From Stomorhina lunata (taxonomy: Eukaryota; Arthropoda; Insecta; Diptera; Rhiniidae): a DNA stretch of 64,000 nt. The position numbers and the translations under genes are program-made. Location: contig OW121740.1 in the NCBI GenBank assembly GCA_933228675.1, forward strand, positions 131,471,799 to 131,535,798, in the 5' to 3' direction. Shown piece after piece: positions 35,424 through 48,438 of the stretch. How positions within the stretch are numbered: the stretch's first letter is position 1; each line of letters opens with the position of its first letter. Below the pieces are notes generated by a model. The model had not been told where the DNA came from. It saw only the letters and a program-made list of their open reading frames with translations, and did not search any database.

Positions 35424-36468
35424 TCATACATCGAAGTGCAGGAAATAGAAGGAGTTATCATACAACAATACAATTTTGAATACTTGTTCAGTTTTATATT
35501 GATAAGTAAAATTAAAAAAAAATTTCGAAAGCCGTCGACTCTCTAGGGTACCTGGCTTGGACCCCAATTTTTTCACCCCTTTTTTCTTCTCAATGCACAA
35601 GTCGCATTCTAATTATACTCATTTTTATTAAGATCCATTGACTCTTTGAGGTACCTGCCTTGGACCCCAATTTGTTACTTATTTTTTCAATGTATAAACC
35701 GGAATTCTTAACAAAATTTGATGAAATTCGACACACATCTATTTGTCGGCCTAAAAACGACTTCTTCTATTTTGGTTTAAATCCGCCAACTTCTTTTTAC
35801 CTAAATTATGCGTAACAATTTGTGTGACATTTTTCAGAAAATTTTGAACTTTGTTTTTTTTTCGCTCAATCTAAAGAAGAGACTTCCGCCTTTCACGTGA
35901 GGGGAGCATCCAGCAAAACCGAGCCACCTTCTTAGTTTTTGTCATACATCGAAGTGCAGGAAATAGAAGGAGTTATCATACAACAATACAATTTTGAATA
36001 CTTGTTCAGTTTTATATTGATAAGTAAAATTAAAAAAAAAAATTCGAAAGCCGTCGACTCTCTACGGTACCTGGCTTGAACCCCAATTTTTTCACCCCTT
36101 TTTTCTTCTCAATGCACAAGTCGCATTCTAATTATACTCATTTTTATTAAGATCCATTGACTCTTTAAGGTACCTGCCTTGGACCCCAATTTGTTACTTA
36201 TTTTTTCAATGTATAAACCGGAATTCTTAACAAAATTTGATGAAATTCGACACACATCTATTTGTCGGCCTAAAAACGACTTCTTCTATTTTGGTTTAAA
36301 TCCGCCAACTTCTTTTTACCTAAATTATGCGTAACAATTTGTGTGACATTTTTCAGAAAATTTTGAACTTTGTTTTTTTTTTCGCTCAATCTAAAGAAGA
36401 GACTTCCGCCTTTCACGTGAATATGAGGGGAGCATCCAGCAAAACCGAGCCACCTTCTTAGTTTTTGT
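35424..36468. repeat. 518-bp tandem duplication
   Basis: Copies at 35424-35941 and 35942-36468 begin TCATACATCGAAGTGCAGG and stay nearly identical to the end; the second has a small insertion (ATATGA after CACGTGA). Inside each copy GGTACCTGSCTTGGACCCC occurs twice, about 103 bp apart, with the second diverged, so an older duplication lies within the newer one. The minus-strand frame over the right copy (about 70 codons) is not conserved in the left copy and is not called. Confidence 0.93.
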
Positions 36469-37272
36469 CCAAAGAAAAACAAAAACACTGAATTTTGTAA
36501 AGTTTTTTGATTTTCTGATATCTTCTAAACTACATACGAGATTAAGATATTTTCTTCTGCAAACTTACACCAAGGTTTTGCATCTTAATTAAATCAATAT
36601 CAAGATTAAAGCTGTGGAACTATGTTCGATGTTTGAGTTATTGAGTTTGATGAAAAATTTCACCATTTTTTGTTTTAGAACATTAAGCATATTTCAATAC
36701 CTTTTTTATACACATAATATAACTTTTTCTTCAAAATAATAATTGATTGATATGCTGGAATGTCGCTAATGCAACTCCTTTCCAAAAAGGGAGAGTAAAA
36801 CAACTCCAAAAATTACCGCCTAAAAGCAATATATTCTGTCATTTGTCACTCAGCTAGGGAATTTCTTCTTCCATCATAAGCTTTTAGATTGATTCCAGAT
36901 TTTGAGATTGAAAAATGTGCTACTGTGTAATACTACTGTGTAATATATATAACGAGTGTCAAAGTCGTACTTTCGAATGCGACAGTTTCGCACTAGATTA
37001 AAGAACTTGTAAAGCAGAATATTTTCCTTATATGTATTAATCTTACTCCTAGTGAAGTATACGATCTTAAGAGATTTCTGATATGTTGTATACAAATGCA
37101 TTGCTCCCTGTCGGAGATCATGACTAATTCCAGTAGTAATTTAGAACGGATTTAATAATTTACACTTATATAGAACTCGACATTTAAAATCCATGTACAT
37201 ATTGTCCGAAATATGTTGGGATTTTTTATTGGCATTTTACGATTTTCTTAAATTCTCCACAAATATCAACTA
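36469..37272. other. single-copy-looking DNA
   Basis: More mixed base composition than the rest, but no gene or repeat could be supported. Confidence 0.55.
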
Positions 37273-38969
37273 CTAGCTTTATAACCCGCTACTTCGTTAG
37301 CGGTACAATTTGAATGGACAAAGTTACAAAATTTACCAAAATTATATTTTACTTGCTTATCGATTCTGATATAAATAAAATTATGTATGTATTAGTTCTA
37401 AGGATACATATAGGTCAAAATAGGTACCTACCCTCTACTGGTGTCATTTTCAGAAAAGTACTAAACACTCCTCCCATTATTTGCGTAGCCGATCCAATTT
37501 TGATTGCTAACCCAATTTAAATTTTGAATATTTAGCGTTACAAAAATTTTCTTTTTACCCGCTTTTTACCTCTGGTAGGCCAAATTCAAAAAAAATCCGA
37601 ATATGTGTCCTTATATTTTTATTGTTGGTTTAAATCCATTTTTGTTAATGTTTGTTTTTAACCCCTTAATTGAAAAAAGTACCAAACACCTGTCTCATAT
37701 TTTTTCAATGTCAATCAATTATAAATTATTATTCTACCTTCATTGATTTAAACAATATGCATAGCTTAAAAAGAAAAAAACCTATCTTTAAATTTTTTAC
37801 TCGTTTTTGTCCTTTTCTACCCCATTAGTCGAAAAAGTACCAAACACGTATTTGATAAGTATTTAATTTGCAAAAAGTAGCGAATACTTGTCCCTTAATT
37901 TTAAGTGCTGATCTTAGACCATGTTTGTTTCTACTTCTTTTGGTTTAGAAGATATAATGCCATCGATTTTTCCCTTTATTACCACTTAAATTGAAAAAAG
38001 TACCAAACACTTATTTAAGTTTTTTTCAATGTGAATCGACAAGCACATGTTTAATATTTTTTGAATACTTGAGTCTTTATGTATATTAGTTCAAAAGATA
38101 CGTATGGGTTAAAAAAGTACCAAAATATAGTTTTTAAACATTTTCACCCTTATTAGTGTCATTTTCAAAAAAGTACCAAACACGTGTCGTTTATTATCCA
38201 ATTTCAACTTTGTTTCTATCTATGTTGGTTTCGGAGATATGATGTTACTAATTTCTCCCTTTTCTACCCTGTTTTGCCCGCTAGACGGCCGATTTTCAAA
38301 AAAGTACCGAACACGTGTCCCTTAATTTTTAGTGCGAATCTCAAACCAATTTAATCTTCGCTTCTATCGCTGTTGGTTAATGAGATATAATGTTATCGAT
38401 TTTTCCCATATTTAATATTTTGTACTTGGCAATCGATCTCCCTATAAATTTTATTTCTAGCTTTATTGGTTCAAGTGAAATACAAAGAAAAAAAATTGAC
38501 CTATCCTAAATTTTTTTCCCCTTTTTAAACCCTGAACCAAAAAAGTACCAAACACGTGTCTAATATTTTTTTCTTGTTTACCGGCTCCGTTTTCAATTTT
38601 GTTACTCTGTTGATTGGTTCAAAAGATACACGTGGGTTTAAAAAAGTACCAACATTTTATTTTTACCCTTTTAACCCCCTATTTGTCCCATCTGCTAAAA
38701 AGTACCAAACACGTGTCTACTTATTTTTGTATCTGAACCCAACGCAATTTCAATTTTGGGCCTATGACGTTTACTTCCGGAGATGCAGCATTATTAATTT
38801 TTCCCTTTTTTACCCCCTTAGAGGCCAAATTTCCAAAAATCCCGTCTTAATGGATCTATACTTTGAAAAAGGTACCCGCTGTCAAAATTTCAGCTCTCTA
38901 GCTTTAGCCGTTGGTTCTGTGCGATGATGAGTCAGCCAGTCAATCACATTAGAGTTTTATATATATTGA
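37273..38969 (-). mobile_element. Helitron-like element, copy B
   Basis: The minus strand begins TCAATATATATAAAACTC and ends with the same CCGCTA/TAGCGG hairpin and CTAG, followed by T, as copy A. The base before TC is G rather than A. It has fewer internal modules (1.7 kb against 5.3 kb). The modules nearest the TC end (38190-38950) match the corresponding part of copy A (17960-18790) closely, and the CTAG-end section matches 13523-13800. It looks like a shorter array state or an internal deletion of the same family. The 123-codon open frame here is a module shadow. Confidence 0.75.
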
Positions 38970-40639
38970 CACTATCATAAAGTGGATAAACTCTAGGTAA
39001 ATAGGGTGCGGAACTCATATTTTGCGGTAATACTATTCATACTGTGAGGTTTGAACCCAAACTGATTTTCGCGGAGTGTAGAAGGAACTGTGTGGGACAT
39101 TCTGTTCAAAATTACTCGATTAAGTACATAGCTCGGTATTGGAAGATATAGTTTAAGAAGCTATAATGTGTTATGGAAGAATTGTAGGAGCTACAACTTT
39201 TTAATTATGACTTTTGCTGAGACCATACAGTTCTGGTAAATATTATGTAGACATACCCAGAAACTTGCTTTTAATGAGTATTCAGAATAAAATTTGTAGT
39301 TGTATTAATTTAAATAACACTTAAGCCGTGAATTGTAACAGTTCTTAAAAATACGGAAGTCTATTTTAATTGCAGCACTACAATTTTAAGTAACATTTTC
39401 TCTTTTCAAACCCACTGTCTGTTGCTTATTTCACACTACATGTTTCAGTTTTGTTCACGAACAATATATCAACAAAAAATAAAGTGCCCTCCCCAGTAGT
39501 TCATCATTATCGTGGCAGGCAGTCATTCAGTTGTTGGTTGTATGCATGTGTCTGAATACGACATTTTAAATGCATTTGTATTGTGTTGCGCGCGCCCCCA
39601 TAAATAACACAATACGATACGATACAACATAGCTCAATACAACAGCAGCAACAAAATGTGAAATGATATATTTGTTATAATTACAATTATAATAATAAAA
39701 ATTGTTGGTGCTCTTTCTCTCATATAATGTAACAAATTTACATTGTTGTTGTTGTTGTGGCTGTTTTTGCTGCTGCTACTGAAGAAGAGGATTAAATCCT
39801 TAACTCTATAGCTCTCGTTGTATCATCATTTTATATTTATTTATGTAATTCTCTTTACAACTCTTTGGTTTTTGTTGTTTTGTGAAATATTTATAGCCTC
39901 ATCTTCCTACTCAACCCTAACAAAAGAAGCAACTTTGCTAGATGCTACTGTTAGAGCAATTGAATTGAATTTTATATCGTTTTATTACATTTCACAGATA
40001 AACAGATACATTTATTCAAGTACTAAATAAAATTACAAACACATTCATAAACCCTCACTCCCTCACTCACATTCTTACAATCTCCTTGTGCAATCGTCCG
40101 CTTTTCGTTTTATCGTTTCACTGTTCGTCGTTATTGCTTGTAGTCATCATCATTATCATCGTCGTCTATTAAATTGTAATTGAAAATTGTTGTTTTTTTG
40201 TTGTTGCTTCTCTTATTATTGTTGTTGTTATTATTGTAGTCGTTTATTGTTTATTTATTTTTGGTTATATGTTTAAGTAATCATCCTTGTTAAATGATTT
40301 ATTGTTTCTAAACATTTGGTGACTATTAAGTTATTTGTTGCTGCAACATACTTAAACGTTATTACTTGGCAACATTGTTGCTAAGATTATTAAGCAAATG
40401 CAAATTTTATTGCTGTATAATTTATTTAAATGGAATTTTGTGGAAATGTTTACGATTGAGTATGAGTCAGAGAGAAAATGGGGGTTATTTAGTAATAAAG
40501 CCAAAAGTGAGTCAATAAAAACTTGGAACAATAATTACTCAAGAGTGATTCAAGAATAAGTTGAAAACTTTTAAATGTAAATAGGTTACAGAACAACTTA
40601 TACGGAAAATATTTTTGGAGCACAAAAATTTTAAGGAAA
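38970..40639. other. mixed-composition DNA with CAA/GTT microsatellites
   Basis: No gene could be proved. Notable bits: GCGCGCGCCCCC near 39586-39599 (unusually GC-rich here), CAACAGCAGCAACAA at 39640-39654, GTTGTTGTTGTTGTGGC at 39744-39760, and GTT/ATT runs at 40200-40245. A 70-codon hydrophobic frame at 39818-40030 was examined and not accepted. Confidence 0.5.
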
Positions 40640-42365
40640 ACGAAAATTTTTTTAATAGAAAATATTTGTTTTATGAAAATTTTTCTGTAGAAAAACTATT
40701 TCAGCAAACATTTTTCTCTCCAAAAATATTTTAGCGAAAATTTTTCTCTAGAAAAAAATTTTGAACAAAAATCTTTCTATTGAAAAAATTTCTCAATGAA
40801 CATTTTTCTTTAGAAAACATTTCTGAACGAAAAAAAATTTTTCTAGAAAAATTTTAGAAAAATTTTGTTAAAAAAATTTTTTCTTTAGAAAAATTTTGTT
40901 AAAAAAATTTTTTCTATAGAAAAATTTTCGTTAAAAAATTTTTTCTATAGAAACATTTTCGTTAAAAAATTTTTTCTATGGAAAAATTTTCGTTAAAAAA
41001 TTTTTTCTATAAAAAAATTTTCGTTAATAAAATTTTTCTATAGAAAATTTTTCGTTAATAAAATTTTTCTATAGAAAAATTTTCGTTAATAAAATTTTTC
41101 TATAGAAAAATTTTCGTTAATAAAATTTTTCTATAGAAAAATTTTCGTTAATAAAATTTTTCTATAGAAAAATTTTCGTTAATAAAATTTTTCTATAGAA
41201 AAATTTTCGTTAATAAAATTTTTCTATAGAAAAATTTTCGTTAATAAAATTTTTCTATAGAAAAATTTTCGTTAATAAAATTTTTCTATAGAAAAATTTT
41301 CGTTAATAAAATTTTTCTACAGAAAAATTTTCGTTAATAAAATTTTTCTACAGAAAAATTTTCGTTAATAAAATTTTTCTATAGAAAAATTTTCGTTAAT
41401 AAAATTTTTCTACAGAAAAATTTTCGTTAATAAAATTTTTCTATAGAAAAATTTTCGTTAATAAAATTTTTCTATAGAAAAATTTTCGTTAATAAAATTT
41501 TTCTCTAGAAAAATTTTCGTTAATTAAATTTTTCTCTAGAAAAATTTTCGTTAATTAAATTTTTCTCTAGAAAAATTTTCGTTAATTAAATTTTTCTCTA
41601 GAAAAATTTTCGTTAATTAAATTTTTCTATAGAAAAATTTTCGTTAATAAAATTTTTCTTTAGAAAAATTTTCGTTAATAAATTTTTTTTATAGAAATAT
41701 TTTCGTTAATAAAATTTTTCTATAGAAAAATTTTCGCTACTAAAATTTTTCTGTAAAAAAATTTCGTTAAAAATTTTTTCTATAGAACAATTTTAGTTTA
41801 AAAATTTTTTCGTTAAGAAATTTTTTTTAATAGAAAATTTTCGTTAAAAAATTTTTTCTATAGAAAAATTTTCGTTAAAAAATTTTTTCTATAGAGAAAT
41901 TTTCGTTCAAATTTCGTTAATTTTTCGTTAACAAAATTTTTCTATAAAAAACTTTTCGTTAATAAAATTTTTCTATAGAAAAATTTTCGTTAATAAAATA
42001 TAGAGAAGTTTTCGTTAATAAAATTTTTCTATAGAAAAATTTTCGTTAATAAAATTTTTCTATAGAAAAATTTTCGTTAATAAAATTTTTCTATAGAAAA
42101 ATTTTCGTTAAAAATTTTTCTTATAAAAAAATTTTCGTTAAAAAATTTTTTCTATAGAAAAATTTTCGTTAAAAAATTTTTTCTATAGAAAAATTTTCAT
42201 TCAAATATTTTTTCTATTGAAAAATTTTCGTTAAAAATTTTTTTCTGTCGAAAAATTTTCGTTTAAAAATTTTTCTGTCGAAAAATTTTCGTTAAAAAAT
42301 TTTTTCTATAGAAAAATTTTCGTTAAAAAATTTTTTTTATAGAAAAATTTTCGTTAAAAAAATAA
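40640..42365. repeat. 31-bp minisatellite array 7 (TTTTCGTTAATAAAA linker)
   Basis: The unit TTTTTCTATAGAAAAA plus TTTTCGTTAATAAAA is highly uniform from 41020 to 41700; the flanks carry the TTAAAAAA linker that defines array 4 inside the Tc1-like element. CTACAG and CTCTAG core variants occur in consecutive runs. Confidence 0.95.
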
Positions 42366-43794
42366 TAAATTTTTAAGCAACATGTTGCTATACATTTTAT
42401 GTTGATGTTGTTTACAAAGTAAAAAAGTAAAATTATCACCATGATTTGTAAAAAGTTTTAGTGTTTGTTGAAATCATACATACATAACTCTAACAAACCG
42501 ACTTTTATAGTCTCAACCCATAAGTTTTGTAGTCTAATTCAGTAGCTGTTACTTGGCTCTACTCACATTCACATTTTTATTCATTTTGCCACTTTACGGT
42601 AATTGTTACGAGTCAAAGTATTTGAAAGCAAATGAAAAGGAACAAAAAGAAGAAAAAAAAACTGAATGAATATTTAATTTGTTCACTCGTAAATGTTGCT
42701 GACTCTGCAATACCAGAAGAGCTCGTGTAAAAAAAGAAAGACACAATCAAGCAACAAGAAAACATTTTAAACAAATTAATTTCTTTAATTTGTTTTAAAG
42801 CAAAAACAAAAAATATACAAACAATTTAAATGAAACGAGAATTATATAAAAAAGGAAACCCAACCACTTAAATTGATGATGAATGTATAAATATAGGAAT
42901 TGTTGAATGTTGAACAATTTCAAACGTTAAAAGACATACAGACAAATATTAAAATTTAACTCATGTTCATGTTGTTATAATTTTATTTTTAGGAAAATGA
43001 GTTAATTTCACGCAGTGCTCTTAAACAAGATACATCTATACAGTCAGATACAGATACATTGAACATCATAACAGACAGACAGACAAAAAAAATTAAGAAA
43101 CTTAAGTACTTTGTGAGTTATTATGGCGCTGGAGGTCGTTCGTTCGTTCTTTATTTCTTTTGGTTTTGCTAGTTATTATTTTTATTGTTATTGCTTTTTT
43201 CTTCTTGTTATTTTTGTAATTTTTAAGTGTTTCTTTTGTTGTTTTTCTATTTCTGGATTCATAATATCTAATTTGTTGTATTGGGGAGCATCAACAGGAG
43301 CTAGAGGATCTCCACAATTAAGTTATATAAAATTTGTCTCTAGGCATTTTGAAAATAATTTGGTTGCTTATCGTAAGGGACACTTCTCGAAGACTGTGGA
43401 ATAAAAAACAGATTTCTCAAAATATTGTTTACAGTTCTAATAAATTGATATAAAAATTTCTGTTAAATTGATATTTAAAAATTTCTGTTAGAAACAATGT
43501 TTTTAATATCGAATACGATATAATGTGTGGTTTTTGCTCTGTCTAGAATTAGGAATAATTGTTTCTGAAATTTAAAGATTACGAAAAAATTTAAGAAAAA
43601 AAAAAAAAAAAAAAACGTTTGATAAAAACTTATCCAATTTCTTTAAATAAAAGCCCTACGAATACAGCTTGTAAAAATTTGATCCCTTGACTTTCTAAAA
43701 AAGTTTAAAATTTTCAAATCGCTCTGAAAACGTGAAAGTTGGAGGTACTAAAATACTACGACCTAACCGAATTTTACACGTGTTCGAAATTGAT
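42366..43794. other. AT-rich DNA with an unrecognised 93-codon frame
   Basis: An open frame at 43123-43404 begins ATGGCGCTGGAG and encodes a hydrophobic, Phe/Cys-rich N-terminal half and a more polar C-terminal half. No family was recognised and its T-rich composition could produce this by chance, so it is not called as a gene. A poly-A run of about 23 lies at 43594-43616. Confidence 0.45.
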
Positions 43795-44790
43795 ATTCCT
43801 ATAAATAGTAAATTTCTGAAAAATTTTCTATAAATAGTAAATTTCTGAAAAATTTCCTATAAATAGTAAATTTTTAAAAAATTTCCTATAAAAAGTAAAT
43901 TTTTGAAAATTTCCTATAAATAGTATATTTTTTAAAAATTTTCTATAAATAGTCATTTTTTGAAAGATTTCCTATAAATAGTAAATTTTTAAAAAATTTC
44001 CTATAAATAGTAAATTTTTAAAAAATTTCCAATAAATAGTAAATTTTTGAAAAATTTTCCTATAAATAGTAAATTTTTGAAAAATTTCCTGTGAATTTTT
44101 AAAAAATTTCCTGTGAATTTTTAAAAAATTTCCTATAAATAGTAAATTTTTGAAAAATTTCCTATGAATATTTACTATTCGAAAAAATTCCTATAAATAG
44201 ACAATTAAAAATTTCCTATAAATAGTCAATTTTCGAAAAATTTTCTGTAAATAGTCAATTTTTGAAACTATTCCTATAAAAAGTAAATTTTTGGAAAATT
44301 TCCTATAAATAGTCAATTTTCGAAAAATTTCCTATAAACAGTCAATTTTCAAAAAATTTCCTTTAAATAGTCAATTTTCGAAAAATTTCCTATAAAAAAA
44401 GTCAATTTTAGAAAAATTTCCTTTTATAGTCAATTTTCAAAAAATTTTCTATAAATAGGCAATTTTTGAAATTATTTCTATGAAAAGTAAATTTTCGAAA
44501 AATTTCCTATAAATAGTCAATTTTCGAAAAATTTCCTGTAAATAGTCAATTTTTGAAACTATTCCTATAAAAAGTAAATTTTTGGAAAATTTCCTATAAA
44601 TAGTCAATTTTCGAAAAATTTCCTATAAACAGTCAATTTTCGAAAAATTTCCTATAAATAGTCAATTTTCGAAAAATTTCCTATAAATAGTCAATTTTCG
44701 AAAAATTTCCTATAAATAGTCAATTTTCGAAGAATTTCCTAACTAATCAATTTTCGAAAAATGTTCTGTTAAAAATAAATTTTCGAAAAA
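43795..44790. repeat. 29-bp minisatellite, left inverted arm
   Basis: The unit reads CCTATAAATAGTCAATTTT then CGAAAAATTT, about 29 bp; early copies have GTAAATTTTTGAAAAA. It is the reverse complement of the array at 45376-47100. More diverged than the right arm. Confidence 0.93.
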
Positions 44791-45375
44791 TTTCCTAATT
44801 CGATATTTTGTTTTATACAAAATTTCGATATTTTTGTATTTTATAAAAAAAGTTCGTTTTTTTTTTATATTTTATTTAACAATTTCGATATTTTTGAATT
44901 TTATAGAATAATTTCGATATTTTGGTTTTATAGAAAAATTTCGATATTTTTGTATTTTATGGAAAATTTTCGTCATTTTTCTATTTTATAGAAAAATTAT
45001 GGTGTTTTTAAATCTAATACAAAAATTTCGATATGTTGTAATTTATAGAAAATTGTTCATATTTTTGTTCTTATGGAAAAATTTTGACATTTTTCTTATT
45101 TGGTACGAAAATTTTAATTTTTTTATTTTATAGTAATATTTCAAAATTTTTGTATTTTCAAGAAAAAGATCGATATTTTTCTTTTAATGCAAAAATTTTG
45201 ATGTTATTCTATTTTATAGACAAATTTAGATATTTTTTTAAATTAAAGTATAGTTTTCATATTTTTCTAATTTATAGAGAAATTTCAATGTTTTTGTATA
45301 TGATAGAAAAATTTCGGCATATTTTATTCTAGAGAAAAATTTCTGTATTTTTCTATTTTATAGAAAAATTCTGAA
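44791..45375. repeat. diverged ATATTTTTGTATTTTATAG array between inverted arms
   Basis: A loose repeat of about 30 bp of AATTTCGATATTTTT and TATTTTATAGAAAA. The same family reappears at 47101-47290 beyond the right arm. Confidence 0.75.
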
Positions 45376-47100
45376 ATTCCTAATTTTTGGAAAATTGACT
45401 ATTTATAGGAAATTTTTCGAAAATTGACTATTTATAGGAAATTTTTCGAAAATTGACTATTTATAGGAAATTTTTCGAAAATTGACTATTTATAGGAAAT
45501 TTTTCGAAAATTGACTATTTATAGGAAATTTTTCGAAAATTGACTATTTACAGGAAATTTTTCGAAAATTGACTATTTATAGGAAATTTTTCGAAAATTG
45601 ACTATTTATAGGAAATTTTTCGAAAATTGACTATTTATAGGAAATTTTTCGAAAATTGACTATTTATAGGAAATTTTTTGAAAATTGACTATTTATAGGA
45701 AATTTTTCGAAAATTGACTATTTATAGAAAATTTTTCGAAAATTGACTATTTATAGGAAATTTTTCGAAAATTGACTATTTATAGGAAATTTTTCGAAAA
45801 TTGACTATTTATAGGAAATTTTTCGAAAATTGACTATTTATAGGAAATTTTTTGAAAATTGACTATTTATAGGAAATTTTTCGAAAATTGACTATTTATA
45901 GGAAATTTTTTGAAAATTGACTATTTATAGGAAATTTTTCGAAAATTGACTATTTATAGGAAATTTTTCGAAAATTGACTATTTATAGGAAATTTTTCGA
46001 AAATTGACTATTTATAGGAAATTTTTCGAAATTTGACTATTTATAGGAAATTTTTCGAAAATTGACTATTTATAAAAAATATTTTGAAAATTGACTATTT
46101 AAAGGAAATTTTTCGAAAATTGACTATTTATAGGAAATTTTTCGAAAATTGACTATTTGTAGGAAATTTTTCGAAAATTGACTATTTATAGGAAATTTTT
46201 CGAAAATTGACTATTTATAGGAAATTTTTCGAAAATTGACTATTTATAGGAAATTTTTCGAAAATTGACTATTTATAGGAAATTTTTCGAAAATTGACTA
46301 TTTATAGGAAATTTTTCGAAAATTGACTATTTATAAGAAATTTTTCTAAAATTGACTATTTATTGGAATTTTTTCGAAAATTTTCTTTTTAAAGAAAATT
46401 TTTGAAAACTTTACTTATTTCAGGAATTTAAAAAAAAAATACTTTTTGTAGAAAATTTTTCAAAAATTTATTATTTATAGGAAATTTTTCGAAAATTGAT
46501 TATTTATAGGAAATTTTTCTAAAATTGGCTATTTATAGGAATTTTTTCGAAAATTTTCTTTTTAGAGGAAATTTTTAAAAAAATTACTTTTTTCAGGAAA
46601 TTAAAAAAAAATTACTTTTTGTAGAAAATTTTTCAAAAATTGACTATTTATAGGAATTTTTTGGAAAATTGACTATTTATAAGAATTCCTTCAAAAATTG
46701 AATATTTATAGGAAATTTTTTGAAAATTGACTATTTATAGGAAATTTTTTGAAAATTGACTATTTTTAGGAAAATTTTCTAATATTGACTGCTTATAGGA
46801 AATTTTTCGAAAATTTACTATTTATTGGAAATTTTTCGAAAATTAACTATCTATAAGAAATTTTTAGAAATTTGACTATTTATATTATATTTTTAAAAAA
46901 TTAACTACTTATAGGAAATTTTTTAGAAAATTGACAATTTATAGGAAATTTAAAAAACAATTGACTATTTATAGGAAATTTGTCATAAGTTGACTATTTA
47001 TATGAAATTTTTCAAAAATTGACCATAGCTAATTTTTTGAAAATTGATTTATTTATAGAAAATTTTTAAAAAATTTACAATTTATAGGAAATTTTTCGAA
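45376..47100. repeat. 29-bp minisatellite, right inverted arm
   Basis: The unit reads GGAAATTTTTCGAAAATTGA then CTATTTATA, 29 bp. It is nearly perfect from about 45395 to 46345 and decays to the right. Opposite orientation to 43795-44790. Confidence 0.95.
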
Positions 47101-47290
47101 AATTTTATTTTTATAGAAAAATTTTGATATTATTTTATACAAAATTTGTGTATTTTGTGGAAGTCGATATTTTTGTATTTAAAAGAAAAATTTCGATATT
47201 TTTCTATTTTATGTAAAAATTTTGGTTTATTTCTATTTTATTAAAAAATTTACATATTTTTCTTTGACATTTTTCTATTTTATATCTTTT
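47101..47290. repeat. short stretch of the ATATTTTTCTATTTTATAG repeat
   Basis: A few diverged copies of the repeat seen at 44791-45375, closing the inverted satellite block. Confidence 0.6.
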
Positions 47291-48412
47291 TTAGTTTAGA
47301 AGGTATAAACAAATGCACTCGAGCTCTTTGAGGGACCGCTAATGTACAAAAATTCGTAACTATTTATTACCAACTCCTCATATAATTTTAGAAATTATAG
47401 CTTTATTTATATTCTTTTTATTATTCCACTATTTTACGAGTTGTAAAATTTTGAACCTTCATATATTTTAATATATGTATTATCTTTTGTGATTTAAAAG
47501 TTTATTCGAGCATTTTGATAAATTTTGACTTTAAAGTTTTAGACTTGAGTAAGAAAATTTAAAATGGTTTATAACTGCCAAAAAGTCCGCTTTCACATAG
47601 ATTTACCCCATTATTTTTCCTTATACGAGTCATTTGTATATTATTTTGATTATTTTGATTCGTTATTGCTTTTATTTTTCCACCATTTAAATAATGAACT
47701 TTCAGCTAAAGTAGGAATAATAAGTGTTACTAATTGATGGTAATAATGACGATGATAATGATGACGACGATTACAACAACAACATTGTTGTAGATGATGA
47801 TGATGATAAAGAAATAAACTTGATTTTATTGTTGCTGATGATGTACAATTTGTACTAGACAATTAAGTTTTGCTGCTGCTTCTCCTACTGCTACTGCTAC
47901 ATTTTGTTGTAGCTTTATTGGGTTGCTGTGGTAGCAATATAAGCACGTTCGTTTTGAAAATTTCATTTGCTATTTGTAGATACTTTTTACTTTTATTTCG
48001 TTGTACAATTTTTTTTGCACTTCTTAGTCATCGTTGCCTGTGAATGATGTTAAATTTAATTTTCAGTTTTTTTTTTCGCTCTACGAAAGTTTGAGTTTAT
48101 TTCATTTTAATAGCATGAGAATCGAGGTACGAGTACTTTTGTTCTTTTTCATTTGTAATTAATTAATTGTTGTCGATTTTTCATGGTACTTTTTTGTTTT
48201 TTTGTTTTTTTGTTTTTGTCTTTGCAAATACTCGTACTAGTGGAATAGAATATTTTTAATTAAATTTTAAGTGAATGGTTTGTTTTTTGCATGTTTTATT
48301 GAGTTTTGTCTGTCTGTCTATCTGTATTTCTCCCGCTATTTGTCTCATTAGTAATTTAATTTATAATGAGTTTATTAAGGTGGGTCTATATCTGTTTTAG
48401 GATCTTAAGTAA

Positions 48413-48438
48413 GGGAGTAAGGGGGAGACTAGGGAGGG
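48413..48438 (+). other. G-quadruplex-type motif
   Basis: Four G runs (GGG, GGGGG, GGG, GGG) with loops of 5, 6 and 1 bases fit the usual G3N1-7 pattern. Exceptional in such an AT-rich window. Whether it folds is not known. Confidence 0.7.

Noticed and set aside
13523..38969. Several 60-123 codon frames with KKVPKYSFYPF-like repeats in the two Helitron-like elements
   Set aside because: The phrase is the AAAAAAGTACC module translated in whichever frame is open; similar peptides occur in different frames and are broken by stops at random, and the 18359 and 38556 frames are alike only because the DNA modules are.
39818..40030. 70-codon hydrophobic frame
   Set aside because: Composition-driven; no motif and no support from the surrounding microsatellite-rich DNA.
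43123..43404. 93-codon frame with a hydrophobic start
   Set aside because: No recognised family, T-rich composition gives Phe/Cys/Tyr-rich chance peptides, and no splice or transcript evidence.
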